Assembly: GCA_019635435.1 (NCBI GenBank)
Contig: JAHBZM010000001.1
Span: 2,480,001 to 2,544,000, forward strand
Direction: 5' to 3'
From: Ramlibacter sp.
GTDB lineage: Bacteria > Pseudomonadota > Gammaproteobacteria > Burkholderiales > Burkholderiaceae_C
Length of the DNA stretch: 64,000 nt
The position numbers were made by a program, and so were the translations under genes. Positions 25,191 through 33,812 of this stretch are shown piece by piece; positions within the stretch are counted from its first letter, which is position 1, and every line of letters starts with the position of its first letter. A model generated the notes under the pieces. It was given only the letters and a program-made list of their open reading frames with translations, had not been told where the DNA came from and did no database searches.

Positions 25191-27572
25191 ATGGACAAAA
25201 CCAACCTTAAGTGGATCGCCGATTTCATTTGGAACATCGCGGACGACCGCCTGCGCGACGTGTACGTGCGCGGCAAGTACCGCGATGTGATCCTGCCGTT
25301 CACCGTGCTCAGGCGGCTCGATGCCGTGCTGGAATCGAACAAGCAGGCGGTGCTGGAGCGCAAGAAGTTCCTCGACACGCATAAGGTGGCCGAGCAGGAC
25401 GGCGCGCTTCGCATGGCAGCCGGACAGGCGTTCTACAACACGTCGGAATTCACCCTCGCCACTCTCACTGTCAGTGGACAAGGACAGCGCCTTCGCGATA
25501 ACTTTGTTGATTACCTGGACGGCTTCTCCCCGAATGTTCAGGACATCTTGGCAAAGTTCAAATTTAGAGACCAGATCCAAACGATGGTCGAGGCCGACAT
25601 TCTCGGCCACTTGATCAACGACTTCCTCGACCCGGAGATCAACCTCGCGCCGCTTCCTGTCAAGGATTCGGATGGTCGGATCAAACTGCCCGCACTCGAC
25701 AACCACGGCATGGGCACGGTGTTCGAGGAGTTGATCCGCCGCTTCAACGAAGAGAACAACGAAGAGGCTGGCGAGCACTTCACTCCGCGTGACGTGGTCA
25801 AACTGATGGCCAAGTTGCTGTTCATGCCAGTGGCCGACCAAATCCAGTCAGGCACCTACCTGCTGTACGACGGCAGTTGCGGCACGGGCGGCATGCTGAC
25901 CGTGGCCGAAGAGGCGCTGCACGAACTGGCCGCGAGCCACGACAAGGAAGTCTCGATTCACCTGTTTGGTCAGGAGATCAATCCCGAAACCTACGCCATC
26001 TGCAAGGCTGACCTGCTGCTCAAGGGCGAAGGTGATGAGGCCGAGAACATCGTCGGCGGTGCGGACAAGTCGACACTGTCGGCCGATCAGTTCCGGTCGC
26101 GCGAGTTCGACTTCATGATCTCTAACCCGCCTTACGGCAAGAGTTGGAAGACCGACCTTGACCGGATGGGCGGCAAGAAGGAATTCAGCGACTCGCGCTT
26201 CATCGTCAATCACGGCGGCGATGCCGAGTTCAAGCTCATCACCCGTTCCAGCGACGGGCAGCTGATGTTCCTGGTGAACAAGCTGCAGAAGATGAAGCAC
26301 AACACGCCGCTGGGCAGCCGCATTGCTCTGGTGCATAACGGCTCAGCCTTGTTCACTGGCGACGCGGGCCAGGGCGAAAGCAATGTGCGCCGCTGGGTGC
26401 TGGAGAACGACTGGCTTGAAGCCATCATCGCCCTGCCACTCAACATCTTCTACAACACCGGCATCGCGACCTACATCTGGGTGCTGGCCAACAAGAAGGC
26501 CGCGCACCGACGCGGCAAGGTGCAGCTGATCGACGCTTCTAAGTGGTTCCTGCCGATGCGGCGCAACCTTGGCAAGAAGAACTGCGAGCTGGCAGATGCA
26601 GACATTGAACGCATCCTCAAGTACTACCTCGACCAGCCCCCCGCCGATGCAGAGGCCGCGAAAGAAACGCCCGAATGCAAGTGGTTCGACAACGCCGACT
26701 TCGGCTACTGGAAGATCACGGTTGAACGCCCGCTACGCCTCAAAAGCCAGCTCAAACGCAACGCCATCGAAAGCCTGCGCTTTGCCACGGGCGACGAAGC
26801 CCTGCGCAGCGAGATTTACACCAAGTACAGCGACAAGGTGTACACGGAATTCGCCAAGCTCAAGCCCGAAATCGAAGCGTGGCTGAAGGGTGACGATGGC
26901 GACGAGGATGCCGACGACGAGTCGGACGACGAAGACGTCAAGACCACCAAGAAAGCGATGCCGGAAAAACGGCGCAAGAAGCTGCTCGACCCCGCAACGT
27001 GGTTGCGTGACAAGACGTTGGTGGAACTGGCCAAGCTGGCGCAGCGGGAACTTGGCGAAGGCGTCTTCGACGACCACAACGAGTTCCGCACGCGATTTGA
27101 TGCCACGATGAAGGCGCACAGCAAGAAGCTGGGTGCGCCCGAGAAAAAGGCCATCTACAAAGCGGTGAGCTGGCGCGACGAAACAGCGCCGCCTGTTATC
27201 GCCAAGCGCAGCAAGCTCAAGACGGGTGAGCATTTCGAACCCGGCTACGATGGCGCGTACCTGGAAACCGCGGGCAAGGATCGCTTCATGGTCGAATACG
27301 AGGCCGATACCGACCTGCGTGATACCGAGCAGGTGCCGCTCAAGGAGCCGGGGGGCATAGAGGCGTTCTTCGCCCGCGAAGTGTTGCCGCACGCTGCCGA
27401 CGCCTGGATCGCTATGGACGGCACCAAGATCGGCTACGAGATCTCGTTTGCCCGCTATTTCTATAAGCCGACGCCGCTTAGGACGCTGGATCAGATCCGC
27501 GCCGACATCCTGAAGTTGGAGCAGCAGACAGAGGGCTTGCTGCACAAGATCGTGGGAGAAATTCCAGCATGA
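25191..27572 (+). CDS. hsdM: Type I restriction-modification system DNA methyltransferase subunit HsdM
   Basis: N6-adenine methyltransferase subunit. 793 residues. N-terminal HsdM helical domain (MDKTNLKWIADFIWNIADDRLR, VILPFTVLRRLD), then the SAM-binding core: HFTPRDVVKLMAKLL, motif I YDGSCGTGGML near 225-235, GQEINPETYAICKADLLLKG, catalytic motif IV NPPYG near 312. The protein is longer than the usual 500-550 residues: after about 470 it continues for some 320 residues with an acidic patch (DDGDEDADDESDDEDVK) and a region contacting other subunits by inference. The stop overlaps the next start (ATGA). Confidence 0.95.
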   Translation: MDKTNLKWIADFIWNIADDRLRDVYVRGKYRDVILPFTVLRRLDAVLESNKQAVLERKKFLDTHKVAEQDGALRMAAGQAFYNTSEFTLATLTVSGQGQRLRDNFVDYLDGFSPNVQDILAKFKFRDQIQTMVEADILGHLINDFLDPEINLAPLPVKDSDGRIKLPALDNHGMGTVFEELIRRFNEENNEEAGEHFTPRDVVKLMAKLLFMPVADQIQSGTYLLYDGSCGTGGMLTVAEEALHELAASHDKEVSIHLFGQEINPETYAICKADLLLKGEGDEAENIVGGADKSTLSADQFRSREFDFMISNPPYGKSWKTDLDRMGGKKEFSDSRFIVNHGGDAEFKLITRSSDGQLMFLVNKLQKMKHNTPLGSRIALVHNGSALFTGDAGQGESNVRRWVLENDWLEAIIALPLNIFYNTGIATYIWVLANKKAAHRRGKVQLIDASKWFLPMRRNLGKKNCELADADIERILKYYLDQPPADAEAAKETPECKWFDNADFGYWKITVERPLRLKSQLKRNAIESLRFATGDEALRSEIYTKYSDKVYTEFAKLKPEIEAWLKGDDGDEDADDESDDEDVKTTKKAMPEKRRKKLLDPATWLRDKTLVELAKLAQRELGEGVFDDHNEFRTRFDATMKAHSKKLGAPEKKAIYKAVSWRDETAPPVIAKRSKLKTGEHFEPGYDGAYLETAGKDRFMVEYEADTDLRDTEQVPLKEPGGIEAFFAREVLPHAADAWIAMDGTKIGYEISFARYFYKPTPLRTLDQIRADILKLEQQTEGLLHKIVGEIPA

Positions 27573-28603
27573 GCCAACGGAACAACCTTCTGGCGTCTAT
27601 CGCTCAGACTATTCAGGATTACAGGAATGGCTCGCTCCCTCAGCCCATCACCGACCACGTTGAGCGCTGGGTCCAGCAGTTCGACGCTGCTGTGCAGTTG
27701 CCTATCCTGCAGGAGATAGACCACGTCCTGAAGAACATCTACTTCTCGAAGGAGAAGGTGTCTCAATTCATCAGCGGAGCGATCAGCGCCGAAAAGCTCA
27801 CAGGCAACGACGCCAACCAGTTCTGGCGCAACGCCAACTTCCTCGACATTCAGGGTGGCGGCGACAGCCAGACCGACATGCTGGCCCTGTTCTCTGAGCA
27901 ACTGACGGAGAAGTTCGGGTTCGGCATCGACGAATGCGGGCGCGGTGATGATGTTTTCGTTTATCTGGACGATGGCATCTTCACCGGCAACCGTGTGCGG
28001 CGCGACCTTGAGGGATGGGTTCGTGACCAGGCGCCCGCACAGGCGAAAGTACATGTGATGTGCATCGCCCAGCACAGTGGCGGACAGTATTACGCCAACG
28101 GCAAGATTCAAGAAGTCATTAGAGCTTCGGGAAAGAAGATCGACATCACTTGGTGGCACGCCATAGAGTTGGAGGACAGACGGACCTACAGCGCAACATC
28201 GGACGTACTGCGCCCGACGGCGATCCCGAATGACCCGGCAGTGCAAGCCTACGTGGCCGCCATGCAATATCAGCCAACCCTCAGAGCCGCAGGCAGCCCC
28301 GGCGCAGCGGGCCTTTTCTCCAGCGACGCGGCCAAGATTCTGCTGGAGCAGGAATTCCTGAAAGCCGGTGTCCACATCCGCCAGATTTGCCCCAACCTTG
28401 GTGCCACTCAGCGACCGCTGGGGCACATGACGCTGGAGACACTGGGCTTCGGCTCGCTCATCGTGACCTATCGCAACTGCCCCAACAACGCTCCGCTGGT
28501 TTTCTGGGTGGATGCGCCGTGGTACCCGCTGTTCCCGCGCACCACGAACACGCAGACTGCTGTGAGAAGAATGTTCGCCGACCTGACCGGAGGCGGTCTC
28601 TGA
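27569..28603 (+). CDS. Phosphoribosyltransferase-like protein of a conflict system (PRTase-CE type)
   Basis: 344 residues inserted between hsdM and hsdS. An N-terminal helical part (residues 1-90: DHVERWVQQFDAAVQLPILQEID, LKNIYFSKEKV) leads to a PRPP-loop-like motif VYLDDGIFTGNRV at 131-143, which has the hydrophobic strand, two acidic residues and T/G-rich turn of type I phosphoribosyltransferases. Later parts include HVMCIAQHSGGQYYANGKI, AAKILLEQEFLKAGVHI, GFGSLIVTYRNCPNNAPLVFWV and WYPLFPRTTN. This agrees with the PRTase-CE family found in bacterial conflict systems. No nucleobase specificity can be assigned. Coupled to both neighbours (ATGA with hsdM, TGATG with the NADAR-hsdS gene). Confidence 0.8.
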   Translation: MSQRNNLLASIAQTIQDYRNGSLPQPITDHVERWVQQFDAAVQLPILQEIDHVLKNIYFSKEKVSQFISGAISAEKLTGNDANQFWRNANFLDIQGGGDSQTDMLALFSEQLTEKFGFGIDECGRGDDVFVYLDDGIFTGNRVRRDLEGWVRDQAPAQAKVHVMCIAQHSGGQYYANGKIQEVIRASGKKIDITWWHAIELEDRRTYSATSDVLRPTAIPNDPAVQAYVAAMQYQPTLRAAGSPGAAGLFSSDAAKILLEQEFLKAGVHIRQICPNLGATQRPLGHMTLETLGFGSLIVTYRNCPNNAPLVFWVDAPWYPLFPRTTNTQTAVRRMFADLTGGGL

Positions 28604-30708
28604 TGGGCGATAGAGATAAGACTCGAACCTACATCCGTAAGGAGAGCATCGTCTTTCTCAAGACGAGCGAACCGTTTGGCGGACTCTCCAACATGGCAGG
28701 TGGCTACCCGATCCAGGTGAATGGGCTGAGGATACTAACCTCCGAGGCGTTGTATCAGGTCTGCCGCTTCCCGCATCTTCCCGATGTGCAGCAAATGATC
28801 ATCGGACAGATTAGCCCGATGACAGCCAAGATGCGGAGCAAGCCCTATCGCAAGGATTCGCGCCCCGATTGGGATCAGGTACGAGTTCGCATCATGCGCT
28901 GGAGCCTGCGCATGAAGCTGGCCAACAACTGGAACACCTTCAGCACGCTGCTGTTGAGAACGGGCGAGCGGCCCATCGTCGAGGAGTCGCGTAAGGATGA
29001 TTTTTGGGGTGCAAAGGTCGTTGACAACGGCGACACCCTCGTTGGCATGAACGTCTTGGGTAGGCTGCTGATGGAACTACGCGAACAGGTGAAGCAGCAA
29101 GGGCGCGACGCAGCCCTTGATGTTGCGCCCCCTGACATTCCGCAGTTCCTGCTGCTGGGGCGGCCGATTGAAGTCGCATCCGGTTCGCCATCGCAGGCCG
29201 CCGACGATCAGGAACAAGGCGCCCTCTTTGGGACGGATGCTACTGTCACCGTCCTGGCTACAGCTCTTCCGGATGCTCCGGCTGCGGCTCAATCACACAA
29301 GGCTGCATACGAAGCCTACCGCACGGCGCGAATGCGTTGGCTGCCGCCGGTGCCCGAGCACTGGGACGAGCAGCGCGCCAAGGTCTTCTTTCGTGAGGTG
29401 GATGAGCGCTCGCGCACCGGCGAAGAGGAGCTTCTGTCGGTATCGCACCTGACCGGGGTTACGCCGCGCAGCCAGAAGAACGTGACGATGTTCAAGTCTG
29501 CGAGCTATGTTGGCTCCAAGCTGTGCCGTCCTGGGGATATCGTGATCAACACGCTTTGGGCGTGGATGGCAGCGCTTGGTGCGAGCAGGCACGTTGGGAT
29601 CGTCAGTCCCGCCTACGGCGTGTATCGGCCGCACCGTGCCGACAGCTTTAACCCAGCGTATCTCGACTACCTACTGCGCACCCGTGCCTACGTTGCTGAA
29701 TACATCGGGCGCTCAACCGGCATCCGATCCTCGCGTCTGCGCCTTTACCCGAACCAGTTTCTCGACATCGCGCTGATTCAGCCGCCTCGCACCGAGCAAG
29801 ACCAGATGGTCGCCTACCTTCGGGCGCAGGACGCCAACATTGCCCGCTTCATCAAGGCAAAACGCAACCTAATTGGACTACTCACTGAGCAGAAGCAGAA
29901 CATTGTTGAGCAGGCTGTCACCAAGGGCCTCGATGCAACTGCGACACAGCGCGACTCGGGTATTCATTGGATCGCACATGTCCCGGCGCATTGGGGAACA
30001 TGCAAGCTCAAGCACGTTGCGCAGTTCAACCCGTCGCGCTCGGAGAGTGCAGCATTCCGGCTCAGCGATGAGATGGTGTCATTCCTACCAATGGAATGCA
30101 TCACGACGGACGGCAAGCTCCAGAACGTCAATCGGCGAAAGACATCCGACGTCTGGGAGGGCTACACGTACTTCCGACGACACGATGTAGTCATGGCCAA
30201 AATCACGCCGTGCTTCGAGAACGGCAAAGGCGGACTGTTGGATGCTTTGCCCACAGACATTGGTTTTGGCACCACGGAATTCATTGTCCTGCGTGCTAAA
30301 GCTCTGCGCATTCGTCCGGCCTTTCTGGCCAAGCTGTTGTCGATAAAGACGTTCAGAACTCTCGGAGCCGACGCCATGACCGGGGCTGCTGGACAGCAGC
30401 GCGTTTCTCTGGATTTTGTGAAGAACTTTCAGATCGCTTTGCCCCCCCTGGTTGAGCAAGACAGCATCTTGATGGCTCTCCAAACTGCGACAACAGAACA
30501 GGACTCGGCCATTGACAGGATTAGGAGCGAAATTGCGCTCATCCACGAGTACCGCGAACGCCAGATTGCCGATGTAGTCACCGGCCAAGTCGACGTGCGT
30601 GGCTGGGTGCCGGGCTCTGATGACGGGATGGCCGACGAAGACCTAGCAGTGCTAGGCGGCGACGAAGAGTTGTATACCGATGGGGAGGAAGACGATGGCG
30701 ACGACTGA
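28603..30708 (+). CDS. hsdS: NADAR domain fused to type I specificity subunit HsdS
   Basis: 701 residues joining two proteins that are normally separate. Residues about 15-164 are a NADAR (YbiA/DUF1768) domain: PFGGLSNMAGGYPIQVNG, LTSEALYQVCRF, KMRSKPYRKD, DDFWGAK, and GMNVLGRLLMELREQ, with the conserved Glu (E48), Trp and Asn present. NADAR proteins remove ADP-ribose from guanine or act on related N-glycosides. A 75-residue Ala/Gln-rich linker follows, then a complete HsdS: target-recognition domain 1 from WLPPVPEHW (near 246), a coiled-coil spacer ARFIKAKRNLIGLLTEQKQ, and domain 2 from WIAHVPAHWGTCKLKHV. HsdS starts in frame without its own Shine-Dalgarno, so the fusion is real. Acidic C-terminus. 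Confidence 0.92.
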   Translation: MGDRDKTRTYIRKESIVFLKTSEPFGGLSNMAGGYPIQVNGLRILTSEALYQVCRFPHLPDVQQMIIGQISPMTAKMRSKPYRKDSRPDWDQVRVRIMRWSLRMKLANNWNTFSTLLLRTGERPIVEESRKDDFWGAKVVDNGDTLVGMNVLGRLLMELREQVKQQGRDAALDVAPPDIPQFLLLGRPIEVASGSPSQAADDQEQGALFGTDATVTVLATALPDAPAAAQSHKAAYEAYRTARMRWLPPVPEHWDEQRAKVFFREVDERSRTGEEELLSVSHLTGVTPRSQKNVTMFKSASYVGSKLCRPGDIVINTLWAWMAALGASRHVGIVSPAYGVYRPHRADSFNPAYLDYLLRTRAYVAEYIGRSTGIRSSRLRLYPNQFLDIALIQPPRTEQDQMVAYLRAQDANIARFIKAKRNLIGLLTEQKQNIVEQAVTKGLDATATQRDSGIHWIAHVPAHWGTCKLKHVAQFNPSRSESAAFRLSDEMVSFLPMECITTDGKLQNVNRRKTSDVWEGYTYFRRHDVVMAKITPCFENGKGGLLDALPTDIGFGTTEFIVLRAKALRIRPAFLAKLLSIKTFRTLGADAMTGAAGQQRVSLDFVKNFQIALPPLVEQDSILMALQTATTEQDSAIDRIRSEIALIHEYRERQIADVVTGQVDVRGWVPGSDDGMADEDLAVLGGDEELYTDGEEDDGDD

Positions 30709-33691
30709 CACCAGCGAAAAGGGCCTGGAGGCCTTGATCGTGCGCGACCTCTGCAACAGCGGCGGCTATGTGCAGGGCAACCCCAGCGACTACAACCGCG
30801 ACGTGGCGGTGGACGTGGTGCAGTTGCTGGCGTTTCTGCAGGTCACCCAGCCCAAGGGGGTCGAAACACTGGAACTGGCAAGCGAGGGCATCAAGCGCAC
30901 CCAGTTCTTGCACCGCATCCAGGGCGAGATCGCGAAACGGGGCGTGGTCGATGTGCTGCGCAAGGGCATGGGCCACGGCCCGGTTCACGTTGATCTGTAC
31001 AAACTGCTACCCACGCCGGGCAACGCCAGTGCTGCTGAGAACTTCGGCAAGAACATCTTCAGCGTTACCCGCCAGTTGCGCTACAGCAATGACGAGGCTC
31101 AGCGCTCGCTGGACGCCGCCATCTTCATAAATGGCCTGCCGGTGATGACATTCGAGTTGAAAAACTCGCTGACCAAGCAGACCGTCGCCGATGCCATCAC
31201 CCAGTACCAGACCGACCGCAACCCGGGCGAGCTGCTGTTCCAGTTGGGCCGCTGCGTGGCGCACATGGCGGTGGACGATGCCGAGGTGCGGTTCTGCCCG
31301 CATCTCACCGGTAAGACCTCGTGGTTCCTGCCATTCAACCAGGGCTGGAACAGCGGCGCGGGCAACCCGCCCAACCCGCACGGCTTGAAAACCGACTATT
31401 TGTGGAAGCAGGTGCTGGTCAAGGACTCGCTGGCCAACATCATCGAGAACTTCACGCAGGTGGTGGAAGAGGAAGACGAAAAGGGCAAGAAGCGGCGCAA
31501 GCAGGTATTCCCACGGTTTCATCAACTGCGTACCGTCCGTGCCTTACTGCGCCGCTCCCGCGAGGATGGGGTTGGCAAGCGTTATCTCATCCAGCATTCG
31601 GCAGGCAGCGGCAAGAGCAACACCATTGCTTGGCTGGCTCACCAGTTGGTCGAACTCAAGACCGCCGCCGATGCGATGTTGGCTCAGTTCGATTCGGTGA
31701 TCGTCATCACCGACCGACGCGCGCTGGACACCCAGATAGCCCGCACCATCAAAAGCTACGACCACGTCGCGTCAATCTTCGGCCATTCCGAGGATGCCGC
31801 CGAGCTGCGCACCTTTCTGCGCAAAGGCAAGAAGATCATCGTGACGACGGTACAGAAATTCCCGTTCATCCTCGATGAGTTGGGCGACCTTGGCAGCAAA
31901 AAGTTCGCGCTGCTGATCGATGAAGCGCATTCCAGCCAGGGAGGCAAGACGACGGCCAAGATGCACATGGCCCTGTCAGGCGCCCCTGGTGACGACGAGG
32001 ACGACGAGGAATCCGTTGAGGATGCCGTCAACAAACTGATCGAGTCGCGCAAGATGCTGTCGAACGCTAGCTACTTCGCGTTCACGGCCACGCCGAAAAG
32101 CCGGACGCTGGAGTTGTTCGGAGAGCGGTTCATCGAGGGCGGCGAGGCGCGTTACCGCTCGCCGGAGGAATTGACCTACACCACCAAGCAGGCGATTCAG
32201 GAGGGTTTCATCCTCGACGTGATTGCGAACTACACGTCGGTGGACAGCTTCTATCACGTCGCCAAGACGGTGGAGGACGATCCCGACTTCGACAAGGTGA
32301 AGGCGCTGAAGAAGATTCGTCACTACGTCGAATCCCACGATAAGGCCATCCGCAAGAAGGCCGAGATCATGGTTGACCACTTCGTCGCGCAGGTGGCGGG
32401 GAAGCAAAAGATCGGTGGCAAGGCGCGGGCGATGATCGTTTGCAACGGCATCGCACGGGCCATCGACTACTACCGTGAGGTGTCGGACTACCTCGCCTCA
32501 ATCAAGAGCCCATTCAAGGCCATCGTGGCGTACTCGGGCGACTTTGAAATTAGCGGGGTGAGGAAAACCGAAGCCGACCTCAACGAATTCCCGAGCAAGG
32601 ACATTCCGTCCAAGCTCAAGCAAGGCCCGTATCGCTTTCTGATCGTCGCCAACAAGTTCGTAACCGGCTTTGACGAGCCGCTGCTGCATACGATGTACGT
32701 GGACAAGCCGCTGGCGGGCGTGCTGGCGGTGCAAACGCTGTCGCGGCTGAACCGAGCTCACCCGCAAAAGCGCGATACCTTCGTGCTGGACTTTGCCGAC
32801 AACGCCGAGGCCGTGAAAGCCGCATTTCAGGACTATTACCGCGCGACGGTGCAGGTCGGCGAAACCGACCCCAACAAGCTGCACGACTTGAAGAATGACC
32901 TCGATGCCAAACAGGTGTACAGCTGGCAGCAGGTTGAAGATTTGGTTGCGCTTTATGTCACCGGCGCAGACCGCGACAAGCTCGACCCCATTCTCGATAC
33001 CTGTGTGGCCGAGTACATCGACAACCTGGACGAAGACGGTCAAGTCGAGTTCAAGGGCAAGGCCAAGGCTTTCGTGCGCAGCTATGGCTTTCTTGCAGCG
33101 ATCCTGACCTACGGCCACCCTGCGTGGGAAAAGCTGTCGATCTTCCTGAACTTTCTGATCCCGAAGCTACCGGCCCCGAAAGAGGAAGACCTCTCCAAGG
33201 GTGTGCTGGAAGCCATCGACATGGACAGCTATCGGGTAGAAGCGCAGGCGTCACTGAAGATGTCGATGGACGATGCCGACGCCTTCATCGAACCGCCCCC
33301 TCCCGGCGGGGGCGGCGGTGGCGGTACGCCGGAAATCGACAAGTTGTCGAACATCATCAGAGCCTTTAACGACATGTTCGGCAACATCGAATGGAAGGAC
33401 GGCGACAAGATTCGCAAGGTCATCACCGAGGAAATTCCAGCGCGCGTGGCTCAGGACAAGGCCTACCAAAACGCGCAGGCCAACTCCGACAAGCAGAACG
33501 CCAAGCTGGAGCACGACAAGGCGCTCAATCGCGTGGTGCTAGAGCTGATCTCCGACCACACCGAGCTCTTCAAACAGTTCAGCGACAACCCCAGTTTCAA
33601 GCGCTGGCTGACCGATATGGTGTTTGATTCGACTTATCAACCAACAACGTCATTGCAGCATTCGCCGCTAAGCATAAAAGGGGGTGCATAA
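30695..33691 (+). CDS. hsdR: Type I restriction endonuclease subunit HsdR
   Basis: 998 residues. ATP-dependent translocation and cleavage subunit. The N-terminal nuclease domain has D140 and ELK (E154-x-K156), the PD-(D/E)xK core; then the SF2 helicase: HSAGSGKSN (Walker A near 305), LIDEAHSS (near 407), FAFTATPK (near 461), FLIVANKFVTGFDEPLLHTMYVDK and TLSRLNRAHPQK. A Pro/Gly run (PPPPGGGGGGG) separates the C-terminal helical part that docks on the methylase. The ATG at 30695 has GGAGGA upstream and overlaps the hsdS end by 14 bp. After the TAA at 33689-33691 the same frame stays open for 43 more codons. Confidence 0.95.
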   Translation: MATTDTSEKGLEALIVRDLCNSGGYVQGNPSDYNRDVAVDVVQLLAFLQVTQPKGVETLELASEGIKRTQFLHRIQGEIAKRGVVDVLRKGMGHGPVHVDLYKLLPTPGNASAAENFGKNIFSVTRQLRYSNDEAQRSLDAAIFINGLPVMTFELKNSLTKQTVADAITQYQTDRNPGELLFQLGRCVAHMAVDDAEVRFCPHLTGKTSWFLPFNQGWNSGAGNPPNPHGLKTDYLWKQVLVKDSLANIIENFTQVVEEEDEKGKKRRKQVFPRFHQLRTVRALLRRSREDGVGKRYLIQHSAGSGKSNTIAWLAHQLVELKTAADAMLAQFDSVIVITDRRALDTQIARTIKSYDHVASIFGHSEDAAELRTFLRKGKKIIVTTVQKFPFILDELGDLGSKKFALLIDEAHSSQGGKTTAKMHMALSGAPGDDEDDEESVEDAVNKLIESRKMLSNASYFAFTATPKSRTLELFGERFIEGGEARYRSPEELTYTTKQAIQEGFILDVIANYTSVDSFYHVAKTVEDDPDFDKVKALKKIRHYVESHDKAIRKKAEIMVDHFVAQVAGKQKIGGKARAMIVCNGIARAIDYYREVSDYLASIKSPFKAIVAYSGDFEISGVRKTEADLNEFPSKDIPSKLKQGPYRFLIVANKFVTGFDEPLLHTMYVDKPLAGVLAVQTLSRLNRAHPQKRDTFVLDFADNAEAVKAAFQDYYRATVQVGETDPNKLHDLKNDLDAKQVYSWQQVEDLVALYVTGADRDKLDPILDTCVAEYIDNLDEDGQVEFKGKAKAFVRSYGFLAAILTYGHPAWEKLSIFLNFLIPKLPAPKEEDLSKGVLEAIDMDSYRVEAQASLKMSMDDADAFIEPPPPGGGGGGGTPEIDKLSNIIRAFNDMFGNIEWKDGDKIRKVITEEIPARVAQDKAYQNAQANSDKQNAKLEHDKALNRVVLELISDHTELFKQFSDNPSFKRWLTDMVFDSTYQPTTSLQHSPLSIKGGA

Positions 33692-33812
33692 CAAGCTGAT
33701 TTGGGAAATGAAGAACGCGTACCTGATGCATTGACAATACTTAAGACGCTGAACGATTACCTCGGAAAATCGCGCAAACGAATCTGGCCGGTCCAACTCA
33801 CTACTTATGCGG

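Noticed and set aside
30636..30650. Perfect palindrome CCTAGCAGTGCTAGG inside the hsdS 3' end
   Set aside because: Short, within coding sequence, without neighbouring promoter features; a chance palindrome is likely.
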